Below, one piece after another: positions 31,532-38,200 of a stretch of DNA of 38,200 nucleotides. The notes beneath the pieces are model-generated. The model was not told the origin of the DNA. It did not search any database and saw nothing but the letters and a program-made list of their open reading frames with translations. Source of the DNA: Mycobacterium arosiense ATCC BAA-1401 = DSM 45069 (GTDB taxonomy: Bacteria; Actinomycetota; Actinomycetes; Mycobacteriales; Mycobacteriaceae); the NCBI RefSeq assembly GCF_002086125.1, contig NZ_MVHG01000045.1, forward strand, positions 1 through 38,200. Reading direction: 5' to 3'. Positions within the stretch are counted from its first letter, which is position 1. The number at the start of each line of letters is the position of its first letter. The position numbers and the translations under genes are program-made.

Positions 31532-33076
31532 ATGACCGCACCCACAAGCACAACTCAACCGACCCCCCCACCAACCTTTGCGCAACTCGGCGTCCGCGCC
31601 GAAATCGTGCGCGCTCTTGCCGAAAAAGGGATCGAACGCCCTTTCGCGATCCAAGAACTGACCCTGCCCATGGCGCTGGCCGGCGACGACCTGATCGGCC
31701 AGGCCCGCACCGGGATGGGCAAGACCTTCGCCTTCGGCGTGCCGCTGCTGCAACGCATCACGGCCGGCACCACCGCCCGGCCGCTCAACGGCACACCGCG
31801 GGCGCTGATCGTGGTGCCCACCCGCGAGCTGTGCCTGCAGGTCACCGATGACCTGACGCTGGCGGCCAAGCACCTGACCGCCGATGACGGCCGACCGGTA
31901 TCAGTGGTGCCCATCTACGGCGGGCGCCCCTACGAGCCGCAGATCGAGGCGCTGCGCGCCGGCGCGGACGTCGTGGTGGGTACCCCGGGCCGGCTACTTG
32001 ACCTGAGCCAGCAGAATCACCTGCAACTCGGCGGGCTGTCGGTGCTGGTGCTCGACGAGGCCGACGAGATGCTCGACCTGGGATTTCTGCCCGACATCGA
32101 GCGCATCCTGCGCCAGATTCCGACCGACCGGCAGTCGATGCTGTTCTCGGCGACCATGCCGGACCCCATCATCACGCTGGCCCGTACCTTCATGAACCAG
32201 CCCACCCACATCCGGGCCGAAGCGCCGCACTCGGCGGCCACCCACGACACCACCGTCCAGTACGTCTACCGCGCCCACGCCCTGGACAAGGTGGAGCTGG
32301 TCAGCCGGGTGCTGCAGGCCGAGGGCCGCGGCGCGACGATGATCTTCACCCGCACCAAGCGGACCGCGCAGAAGGTGGCCGACGAGCTGGCCGAGCGCGG
32401 TTTCGCGGTGGGCGCGGTCCACGGCGATCTCGGACAAGCGGCGCGCGAGAAGGCGCTCAAGGCGTTCCGGACCGGCGAGATCGACGTGCTGGTCGCCACC
32501 GATGTGGCCGCCCGCGGCATCGACATCGATGACATCACCCACGTCATCAACTACCAGATTCCCGAGGACGAGCAAGCCTACGTGCACCGCATCGGCCGTA
32601 CCGGTCGCGCCGGTAAGGCCGGCATCGCGGTCACCCTGGTGGACTGGGACGAGCTGGCCCGCTGGTCACTGATCGACAAGGCGCTGGGTCTGGACTGCCC
32701 CGAGCCCGCGGAGACCTACTCCAACTCTCCGCACCTGCGGACCGAGCTGAACATCCCCGCCGAGGCCGGCGGCACCGTGGGCGCGGCCCGCAAGCCGCAA
32801 GGCCAGCGCCGCAGCGGCGACCGCGACCGCAGCAAGCGGGAGCAGAAGTCGGAGAGGCCCGCGCGCCGCTCCGGCACCCGGCGGCGCACCCGCGGCGGCC
32901 AGCCCGTCACGGCGCACCCGTCGGGCAACGGCGCCGCGAACACCAACGGCGAGGCCGCCGCGGAAACACCGGCCGGCTCGCCCCCGGGCAACGCGGGCTC
33001 CACCCGGCGCCGCCGCCGGCGCCGCAAGCCCGCCGAAGGCCAGTCCGCCTCGGCCGCCGCCACCCAGAGCAGCTAA
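31532..33076 (+). CDS. rhlE: DEAD-box ATP-dependent RNA helicase RhlE
   Basis: The ATG at 31532 gives a 514-residue helicase; the frame is open further upstream but without family sequence. All DEAD-box motifs are there: Q motif PFAIQ, motif I ARTGMGKT (58-65), Ia PTRELCLQV, TPGRLLDL, II VLDEADEML, III SATMP, IV MIFTRTKR, V ATDVAARGIDID and VI HRIGRTGRAGKAG. The C-terminal 120 residues are a basic, low-complexity tail (RRSGDRDRSKREQK and RRRRRRRKPAEG) that should bind RNA. It acts in RNA unwinding, ribosome assembly and decay, and corresponds to Rv3211. The downstream propeller-like gene begins 16 nt later and is likely cotranscribed. Confidence 0.96.
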   Translation: MTAPTSTTQPTPPPTFAQLGVRAEIVRALAEKGIERPFAIQELTLPMALAGDDLIGQARTGMGKTFAFGVPLLQRITAGTTARPLNGTPRALIVVPTRELCLQVTDDLTLAAKHLTADDGRPVSVVPIYGGRPYEPQIEALRAGADVVVGTPGRLLDLSQQNHLQLGGLSVLVLDEADEMLDLGFLPDIERILRQIPTDRQSMLFSATMPDPIITLARTFMNQPTHIRAEAPHSAATHDTTVQYVYRAHALDKVELVSRVLQAEGRGATMIFTRTKRTAQKVADELAERGFAVGAVHGDLGQAAREKALKAFRTGEIDVLVATDVAARGIDIDDITHVINYQIPEDEQAYVHRIGRTGRAGKAGIAVTLVDWDELARWSLIDKALGLDCPEPAETYSNSPHLRTELNIPAEAGGTVGAARKPQGQRRSGDRDRSKREQKSERPARRSGTRRRTRGGQPVTAHPSGNGAANTNGEAAAETPAGSPPGNAGSTRRRRRRRKPAEGQSASAAATQSS

Positions 33077-33092
33077 CGATCCGCGCCGACGC

Positions 33093-34319
33093 ATGGTCAA
33101 ACCCGAGCGCCGGACCAAGGGCGACCTGCTCGCCGCCGCGGCCATCGCGGTCGTCGTCGCCGCGGTCGCGGCGTTGATCTGGTGGACCAGCGACGCCCGG
33201 GCCACCACCAGCCGGCCCGCGGCCGTTCCGGCACCCAACCCGGCGCCGGCCAAGCAGGTGCCGGGCGCGCTGACACAGCTGTGGAGCGCCGCCAGCCCGG
33301 CCACCACCGCCCCGGTGGTGGCCGGCGGCGAGGTCGTCACCGCGGCCGGACGCCGGATCGACGGTCGCGATCCCGAGACCGGGCAGTCCCGGTGGAGCTA
33401 CGCGCGCGACACAGACCTGTGTGGGGTCACCTGGTTGTACCGCTACGCCGTCGGGGTCTACCGGGACGGGCGTGGCTGCGGGCAGGTGAGCACCCTGGAC
33501 GGCTCCACCGGCCGCCGGGGGCCGGCCCGCAGTGGCTACGCCGATCCGCGGGTGCGGCTGTCCTCCGACGGCATGACCGTGTTGTCGGTCGGTGACACCC
33601 GGCTGGAACTGTGGCGCTCGGACATGGTCCGGATGCTGGCGTACGGCGAGACGGATGCGCGGGTGAAGCCGTCGACGCGCGGCCTGCACTCCGGCTGCAC
33701 GCTGATCTCGGCCGCGGCCAGCTCGCAGGCGGTGTCGGTGCTGGAAAGCTGTGCGAATCAGGCCGACCTGCGGTTGGTGCTGTTGCGCCCGGGCAAGGAC
33801 GACGACGAGCCTGCGCAACACCTCGTGGCCGAGCCGGGCATAGCCCCGGATTCGGGCGCCCGGGTGCTGGCCGTGTCGGAGAACACCACCGCGGTGTATC
33901 TGCCCGCGCCGCAGCCCCGGGTCGACGTGATCGACCAAACCGGTGCCACCGTGTCGAGCACCCCGCTGCCCAAGCCGCCGTCGCGCGCGTCGGCGGTCTC
34001 CCACCCCGGCAGCCTGATCACCTGGTGGACCGGCGATTCGCTGATGGTTTTCGACGCGAACACGGTGGCGCTGCGCTACACCATCGCCGCGGGCGACAAG
34101 GCGGCGCCGTTAGGGCCCGGGGTGATGATGGCGGGCCGGCTGCTGGTGCCGGTCACCGGCGCGATCGGCGTCTACGACCCGCTCAGCGGCGCCAACGAAC
34201 GCTACATACCGGTGGACCGCTCGACCAGCGCCCCGCCGGACGGCAAACCGGTGTTCCCGGCCGTGATCGGCTCGCGGGTGCTCGAGCAGCGCGGCGACAC
34301 GCTGGTCGCGCTGGGCTGA
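33093..34319 (+). CDS. Membrane-anchored propeller-like protein (Rv3212 homologue)
   Basis: This 408-residue protein starts with a short basic stretch and one N-terminal helix (LLAAAAIAVVVAAVAALIWW), followed by a Pro/Ala linker and an exported domain. Repeated short segments such as IDGRDPETGQSRWSY, STLDGSTGRRGPA, MVFDANTVALRY and IGVYDPLSGANERY have the D-x-x-T/S-G pattern of PQQ-type beta-propeller blades. Four cysteines may form disulfides. No enzymatic residues stand out, so it may be a binding or scaffold protein of the cell envelope. Function is not established. It follows rhlE by 16 nt. Confidence 0.85.
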   Translation: MVKPERRTKGDLLAAAAIAVVVAAVAALIWWTSDARATTSRPAAVPAPNPAPAKQVPGALTQLWSAASPATTAPVVAGGEVVTAAGRRIDGRDPETGQSRWSYARDTDLCGVTWLYRYAVGVYRDGRGCGQVSTLDGSTGRRGPARSGYADPRVRLSSDGMTVLSVGDTRLELWRSDMVRMLAYGETDARVKPSTRGLHSGCTLISAAASSQAVSVLESCANQADLRLVLLRPGKDDDEPAQHLVAEPGIAPDSGARVLAVSENTTAVYLPAPQPRVDVIDQTGATVSSTPLPKPPSRASAVSHPGSLITWWTGDSLMVFDANTVALRYTIAAGDKAAPLGPGVMMAGRLLVPVTGAIGVYDPLSGANERYIPVDRSTSAPPDGKPVFPAVIGSRVLEQRGDTLVALG

Positions 34320-34426
34320 CACCGACTGCCGCGACGGTTCGGCCGTGCTTGCGGCGGCGTCGCCCGTCGACCGTGAATCGTTGGCTTTCGGCGTGAATGC
34401 TCGGCGGCGACACGCCGGTGGGGCGC

Positions 34427-34492
34427 GCCGCCACTGGCACACTCGAAGCCGCCGGCTCACACTCGATACGGGTGCGCCGGCTCACGCCGCGA
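34427..34492. repeat. Intergenic tandem repeat before parA-like gene end
   Basis: Three related units lie in tandem: 34427-34447 (GCCGCCACTGGCACACTCGA plus A), 34448-34467 (GCCGCCGGCTCACACTCGAT) and a partial copy at 34474-34492. The opposite strand reads TCGAGTGTG in the first two units, a motif I recall as recurrent in mycobacterial intergenic DNA. The spacer 34320-34501 holds no gene and separates the 3' ends of two convergent genes. Confidence 0.55.
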
Positions 34493-34501
34493 CCTCGGCC
34501 G

Positions 34502-35302
34502 CTAGACCTCGACGGTGAACGTCGGCAGCGGCTTGCCGCTCTTCCAGTGCTTGAGCAACGCTTGCGCAAGCTCGCCGTAGGCCACCGCGCCCTTGTTCTT
34601 GCGCCCGGCCATCACCGACGACCCCGAGGCGCTGGCCTCGGCGAACCGCACGGTCCGCGGGATCGGCGGGGCCAGCACGGGCAGGCTGTAGCGGTCGGCG
34701 ACGTCGAGCAGCACGTCGCGGGTGTGGGTGGTGCGCGAGTCGTACAGCGTCGGCAGGGCGCCGAGCAGGCGCAGCTCCGGGTTGGTGATCTGCTGGACGT
34801 CGGCGACGGTGCGCAGGAACTGGCCGACCCCGCGATGCGCGAGCGTCTCGCACTGCAGCGGCACGATGACCTCGTCGGCGGCCGTCAGCCCGTTGAGGGT
34901 GAGCACGCCCAGCGACGGCGGGCAGTCGATGATCACGACGTCGAAGTCGTCGCCGAGTTTGGCCAGCGCGCGCTTGAGCGCGTATTCGCGGCCGGCCCGC
35001 ATCAGCAGCATCGCTTCGGCGCCGGCAAGGTCAATGTTGGCCGGCAGCAGCGTCATTCCCTCGGCCGTTCCGACGAGGGCGGCGTTGGGCTCGACGTCGC
35101 CGAGCAGCACCTCGTGCACGGACACCGGCAGCTTGTCGGGGTCTTGACCCAGCGAGAAGGTCAGGCAGCCCTGCGGATCGAGGTCGACCAGCAGCACCCG
35201 CTTCTGCTCGTCCACCATGGCCGCCCCCAGCGACGCGACCGTGGTCGTCTTGGCGACACCCCCCTTTTGGTTGGCCACCGCCAATACCCGTGTTTTGCTC
35301 AC
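34502..35302 (-). CDS. ParA/Soj-family ATPase, orphan (Rv3213c homologue)
   Basis: The GTG at 35302 with AGGTGG upstream gives 266 residues, the same length as the M. tuberculosis protein; the frame extends upstream without similarity. The deviant Walker A is KGGVAKTT (13-20), followed by LLVDLDPQGCLTFSLG and VVIIDCPPSLGVLT (Walker B), typical of ParA ATPases that dimerise on ATP and bind DNA non-specifically. The conserved C-terminus contains RTVRFAEASASGSSVM. No parB or parS-like partner is in the window, and the chromosomal parAB locus lies elsewhere in mycobacteria, so the cargo is unknown. It is divergent from gpm2 across 132 nt. Confidence 0.93.
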   Translation of the reverse strand: MSKTRVLAVANQKGGVAKTTTVASLGAAMVDEQKRVLLVDLDPQGCLTFSLGQDPDKLPVSVHEVLLGDVEPNAALVGTAEGMTLLPANIDLAGAEAMLLMRAGREYALKRALAKLGDDFDVVIIDCPPSLGVLTLNGLTAADEVIVPLQCETLAHRGVGQFLRTVADVQQITNPELRLLGALPTLYDSRTTHTRDVLLDVADRYSLPVLAPPIPRTVRFAEASASGSSVMAGRKNKGAVAYGELAQALLKHWKSGKPLPTFTVEV

Positions 35303-35434
35303 CGGCGCCGCCACCTCATCGCTGACTCCCCACTGCCTCGTCGCGTGCGGTTTACAGTGCCATCCTGGCATGTTCGCCCGGCGTGCGCTTTGGCCTGAGC
35401 AACCACCGCGAGTCGTCCGGCAGAATCGGTCGAT

Positions 35435-36025
35435 ATGGGCTTGCACAATCACCGTCTGGTGCTGCTGCGCCACGGCGAGACCGAGTGGTCGAAATCGGGC
35501 CAGCACACCGGCCCCACCGAGGTCGAGCTGACCGAGGCCGGCCGCACGCAGGCCAAGCTGGCCGGCGGGGTGCTCGCCGAACTCGAACTCGTTGACCCGC
35601 TGGTGATCAGCAGCCCCCGGCAGCGGTCGCTGACCACCGCGCAGCTGGCCGGGCTGACCGTCGATGAGGTGTCCGAGCTGCTGGCCGAGTGGGACTACGG
35701 CTCGTATGAGGGCCTGACCACGGCGCAGATTCAACAGACGGTGCCCGATTGGCTGGTGTGGACGCACGGCTGTCCGGGCGGTGAGAGCGTCGCGCAGGTC
35801 ACCGACCGCGCCGACGCCGCCGTCGCGACCGCGTTGGAGAACATGGGATCGCGCGACGTGGTCTTCGTCAGCCACGGTCACTTCTCCCGCGCGGTGATCA
35901 CGCGCTGGGTCGAACTGCCGCTCACCGAGGGCAGCCGCTTCGGCATGATCACCGCGTCGACCGCGGTCTGCGGCTTCGAACACGGGGTGCGCCAGTTGCA
36001 GGCGCTCGGATTGACGGGTCAGTGA
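35435..36025 (+). CDS. gpm2: Histidine-phosphatase superfamily protein, Gpm2-like acid phosphatase
   Basis: This 196-residue protein carries the RHG signature LLRHGETEW near residues 10-18 with the phospho-accepting His13, and VFVSHGHFSRAV supplies the second catalytic His. It was named for phosphoglycerate mutase, but the homologue Rv3214 is reported to act as an acid phosphatase of broad specificity. The C-terminus ends shortly after LGLTGQ, a little shorter than the M. tuberculosis protein. Its stop overlaps the entC GTG start (GTGA), so the two are translationally coupled; a phosphatase next to isochorismate synthase hints at menaquinone or salicylate-linked metabolism, not proven. Confidence 0.92.
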   Translation: MGLHNHRLVLLRHGETEWSKSGQHTGPTEVELTEAGRTQAKLAGGVLAELELVDPLVISSPRQRSLTTAQLAGLTVDEVSELLAEWDYGSYEGLTTAQIQQTVPDWLVWTHGCPGGESVAQVTDRADAAVATALENMGSRDVVFVSHGHFSRAVITRWVELPLTEGSRFGMITASTAVCGFEHGVRQLQALGLTGQ

Positions 36026-37143
36026 ATCGCGAAGGAGTCGAGCAGCTGAATCGCGAGCCGCCGTTCGCGTTGTGCGGGCCGACCCGCACCCTGATCGCCG
36101 ACGGGGTGCGGCGCCGCTACGACGACGTGGGCGCCGCGCGGGCCGTGCTGCGCTCAGGTGAAGCACCGATTGTGTTGGGCGCGTTGCCTTTTGACGTCAC
36201 GAGTCCGGCTGCGCTGCTGACGCCCGAGGCGGTGAGCGCCATGGATGGACCGCCGGACTGGCCAGCCGCCGGCCTGCCTTCGGTGCGAGTGGCGCAACCC
36301 GTTCCGCCACCGCTGGACTACCGCGATCGGATCCGCCGGGCGTGCGAGCAGCTCGCCGCGGCCGACAACCCGCTGCACAAGGTGGTGCTGGCGCGGGCCC
36401 TGCGGTTGGCGGCCGACGCCCCGCTGGACGCGCGGGTGATCCTGCGCCGGCTCATCGCCGCGGACCCGGCGGCCTACGGCTACCTGGTCGACCTGAGCGC
36501 CGCCGGCGACGAGTATGCCGGTGCCGCGCTGGTGGGCGCCAGCCCCGAACTCCTGGTGTCGCGCCGCGGCGACCGTGTCGACTGCCGGCCGTTCGCCGGC
36601 TCGGCCCCGCGCGCCGCCGACCCGGACGCCGACGCCGCCAACGGCGCCGCGCTGGCCGCCTCGGCCAAGAACCGTCACGAGCACCAGCTGGTCATCGAGG
36701 CCATCCGGACCGCCCTGGAACCGCTGTGTGAGGAGCTGTCGATCGCCGCCGAACCGCAGCTGAGCAGCACCGCCACCGTCTGGCATCTGTGCACGCCGAT
36801 CAGCGGCCGGCTGCGCGAAACATCAACGACCGCAATCGATCTGGCGTTGGCGCTGCACCCCACCCCGGCGGTCGGCGGGGTGCCGACCGAGGCCGCGATG
36901 CGGCTGATCGCCGAACTCGAGGGCGATCGCGGGTTCTACGCCGGGGCGGTGGGCTGGTGTGACGCCCGCGGCGACGGCCGCTGGGTGGTGTCGCTGCGGT
37001 GCGCGCAGCTGTCGGCGGACCGCCGCGGCGCGCTGGCCCGGGCCGGCGGCGGTATCGTCGCCGAGTCCGACCCCGACGACGAAGTCGCGGAAACGACAAC
37101 GAAATTCGGCACCATCCTCAACGCCCTGGGAGTCGAGCGATGA
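36022..37143 (+). CDS. entC: Isochorismate synthase EntC
   Basis: This 373-residue chorismate-binding enzyme starts at GTG. Family segments are KVVLARALRL, GASPELLVSRRGDRV, FAGSAPR, KNRHEHQLVIEAI, HLCTPISGRL, ALHPTPAVGGVPTEAAM and GFYAGAVGWCDARGDG, covering the chorismate-binding and Mg2+ sites. It converts chorismate to isochorismate for menaquinone; mycobactin salicylate is made by MbtI, so this copy more likely serves menaquinone. It corresponds to Rv3215. It overlaps gpm2 upstream by 4 nt and the GNAT gene downstream by 4 nt (ATGA), forming a tight three-gene operon. Confidence 0.93.
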   Translation: MNREGVEQLNREPPFALCGPTRTLIADGVRRRYDDVGAARAVLRSGEAPIVLGALPFDVTSPAALLTPEAVSAMDGPPDWPAAGLPSVRVAQPVPPPLDYRDRIRRACEQLAAADNPLHKVVLARALRLAADAPLDARVILRRLIAADPAAYGYLVDLSAAGDEYAGAALVGASPELLVSRRGDRVDCRPFAGSAPRAADPDADAANGAALAASAKNRHEHQLVIEAIRTALEPLCEELSIAAEPQLSSTATVWHLCTPISGRLRETSTTAIDLALALHPTPAVGGVPTEAAMRLIAELEGDRGFYAGAVGWCDARGDGRWVVSLRCAQLSADRRGALARAGGGIVAESDPDDEVAETTTKFGTILNALGVER

Positions 37144-37622
37144 GCCGGCACATCCGGCGCGCGTCGCAGAAAGACGCGGCCGCCATCACCGAAATGATTT
37201 ATGCGCTCGCCGAATTCGAGCACGCCGTCGATCAGTGCACGGTGACCGAAGCGCAGATCGCCGCAGCACTTTTCGGTGATCCACCGACGCTGTACGGGCA
37301 CGTGGCCGAGGTGGACGGCGAGCTCGCGGCGATGGCGCTATGGTTCGTCAACTTCTCCACGTGGGACGGGGTGGCGGGCATCCACCTGGAAGACCTGTTC
37401 GTGCGGCCGCAGTTTCGCAGGCGCGGGCTGGCCCGGGCGCTGCTGGCCGCGTTGGCATCCGAATGCGTGCAGCGGGGCTACACGCGGCTGTCCTGGGCGG
37501 TGCTGAACTGGAACGCCGACGCCATCACGCTCTACGACGGCATCGGCGGGGAGCCGCAAAACGAATGGACGACCTACCGGCTGTCCGGGGCGTCGTTGGC
37601 GCGACTGGCGGAATCGCCCTGA
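37140..37622 (+). CDS. GNAT-family N-acetyltransferase (Rv3216 homologue)
   Basis: This 160-residue protein starts at the ATG overlapping the entC stop. The GNAT acetyl-CoA loop is VRPQFRRRGLARALLAAL (R-R-x-G-L-A pattern), preceded by the strand IHLEDLFV, and SWAVLNWNADAITLYDGIGG is the typical C-terminal motif B. It resembles diamine/polyamine acetyltransferases (SAT-like) in the segment HLEDLFVRPQFRRRG. The acceptor is unknown. It is the last gene of the gpm2-entC operon, and its final 49 nt overlap the 3' end of the convergent membrane-protein gene. Confidence 0.9.
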   Translation: MSRHIRRASQKDAAAITEMIYALAEFEHAVDQCTVTEAQIAAALFGDPPTLYGHVAEVDGELAAMALWFVNFSTWDGVAGIHLEDLFVRPQFRRRGLARALLAALASECVQRGYTRLSWAVLNWNADAITLYDGIGGEPQNEWTTYRLSGASLARLAESP

Positions 37623-38035
37623 GCGCCGGCGGCCCAGCGCACGGCGGCGGGGCTGAACAGCAATCCCAGCACGACCAGCGCCACCGCGCCCGCCGGAATG
37701 CCGCAAGCCGGCCGGTGTGACCCGACCGCGAGGTACCAGGCCACCGGCAACAGCAGCAGCTGGGTGATCACGGCCAGTCCGCGGCCCCAGCGCTTGCCGC
37801 GGGTCAACGCGCGGCCCGCGGCGATCACGGCGGCACCGACCAGCACGAACCAGCCCGCCGTCGCCAGGCCGTTGACCACCTGCTGATCGGCTCCGGCGAT
37901 CCCGCGCACCACCAACACGACCGCCACGACCAGCGCCGCAATCCCCTGAAGCACCACGAGCAGGCCCGCGCGGCGAACAGAGGTCGGGGTGGTTGGCGGC
38001 GGCACAGCGTCAGCGTAGTCAGCGTGGCCGCCCAT
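37574..38035 (-). CDS. Four-helix integral membrane protein (Rv3217c homologue)
   Basis: This 153-residue protein has four hydrophobic helices: LLVVLQGIAALVVAVVLVV, GLATAGWFVLVGAAVIAA, GLAVITQLLLLPVAWYLA and AGAVALVVLGLLFSPAAV. A short N-terminal Pro/Thr-rich segment and a polar tail (QGDSASRANDAPDSR) are cytosolic or external. No motif reveals the function. The polar tail is encoded antisense over the end of the GNAT gene, a 49-nt overlap; loss of an ancestral stop could have created it. Confidence 0.85.
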   Translation of the reverse strand: MGGHADYADAVPPPTTPTSVRRAGLLVVLQGIAALVVAVVLVVRGIAGADQQVVNGLATAGWFVLVGAAVIAAGRALTRGKRWGRGLAVITQLLLLPVAWYLAVGSHRPACGIPAGAVALVVLGLLFSPAAVRWAAGAQGDSASRANDAPDSR

Positions 38036-38121
38036 TCCCCCACAGCCGTGGCCTTGGCCGGCCCGCCAAGACCGATTGCGGCGCTCGCCCCCTAGGAGCT
38101 TGCTGAATTAGGGGTTTGTGG

Positions 38122-38196
38122 GGCGGGGCGTCTCGAGCCGTCTCGCGGCGTGTTGGAGTCAGACCCTCGGGTCGACAGAAAAGAGATCGCCCCGCC
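38122..38196. repeat. Inverted GC-rich 9-mer at the right edge
   Basis: GGCGGGGCG at 38122-38130 and its complement CGCCCCGCC at 38188-38196 are separated by 57 nt. The 165-base end of the window holds no gene. The lower-GC phrase TTGCTGAATTAGGGGTTTGTGG just before the left copy (38100-38121) differs from its surroundings and could mark the end of an insertion sequence, but I cannot name a family. Confidence 0.35.
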
Positions 38197-38200
38197 GGGT

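Noticed and set aside
34110..34569. Small minus-strand frames between the propeller-like gene and parA
   Set aside because: They overlap the two neighbours, have no ribosome site, and the intergenic part is made of short repeats.
35303..36166. Upstream extension of the ParA frame to 554 codons
   Set aside because: The extra part is antisense to gpm2 and lacks similarity; the GTG at 35302 gives the family length of 266 residues.
1..38200. CRISPR array
   Set aside because: No regularly spaced repeats with unique spacers were found; the short tandem repeats at 10515, 12328 and 34427 have no spacers.

Overview
The window comes from a high-GC actinobacterial chromosome, almost certainly a Mycobacterium. 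The organism call rests on a long block whose gene order and protein sequences I recognise from memory as the M. tuberculosis Rv3193c-Rv3217c interval: UPF0182 membrane protein, YlbL-like PDZ protease, UvrD2, mycoredoxin-1, AdnA/AdnB, MoeZ, RhlE, EntC and especially WhiB7. No database search was run. I would guess a slow-growing or MAC-like species, but the sequence does not let me name it.

Left edge (1-4025) is accessory. It opens with a tyrosine-recombinase gene that has lost its N-terminal part but keeps all catalytic motifs. A strong terminator hairpin and an initiator tRNA-fMet gene follow, with the tRNA 3' end facing the integrase, as at a tRNA attachment site. Next is a three-gene minus-strand operon (HD-domain hydratase/hydrolase, nitroreductase, cupin) transcribed divergently from a GlxA-type AraC regulator. 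This looks like a small inducible detoxification or catabolic module of unknown substrate.

Core block (4029-38035). 4029-9609: UPF0182 protein and PDZ/Lon-like protease, divergent from a zincin-like protein. 9646-11989: an orphan TOMM-cyclodehydratase-like protein and an ABC1/UbiB kinase whose upstream region has a perfect 16-bp palindrome and short tandem repeats. 11986-12700: whiB7 with a complete attenuation leader (promoter with AT-rich activator site, upstream ORF, intrinsic terminator). 12701-23746: DNA repair and redox, with uvrD2, mrx1, nudC, a K+ channel, and the adnA-adnB helicase-nuclease pair overlapping by 4 nt. 23868-29582: small acidic protein, LipV-like hydrolase, alkyltransferase-like protein, TIGR02569 protein, MoeZ, DUF3152 metalloprotease, TetR regulator and DUF3107 protein. 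29782-34319: MmpS-like protein, MiaE-like ferritin-fold protein, RhlE helicase, membrane-anchored propeller-like protein. 34502-38035: orphan ParA, then gpm2-entC-GNAT joined by 4-nt overlaps, and a four-helix membrane protein.

The right edge (38036-38200) has no gene and carries an inverted GC-rich 9-mer; it may be the start of another mobile or repeated element. The only gene-poor stretch over 300 bases is the whiB7 leader (12259-12700), described in detail. The most interesting observations are the whiB7 leader architecture (a tandem 15-nt duplication of the terminator U-tract, and 9-nt complementarity between the uORF start and the terminator), the HD/nitroreductase/cupin module, the orphan cyclodehydratase-like protein, and the palindrome before the kinase gene.
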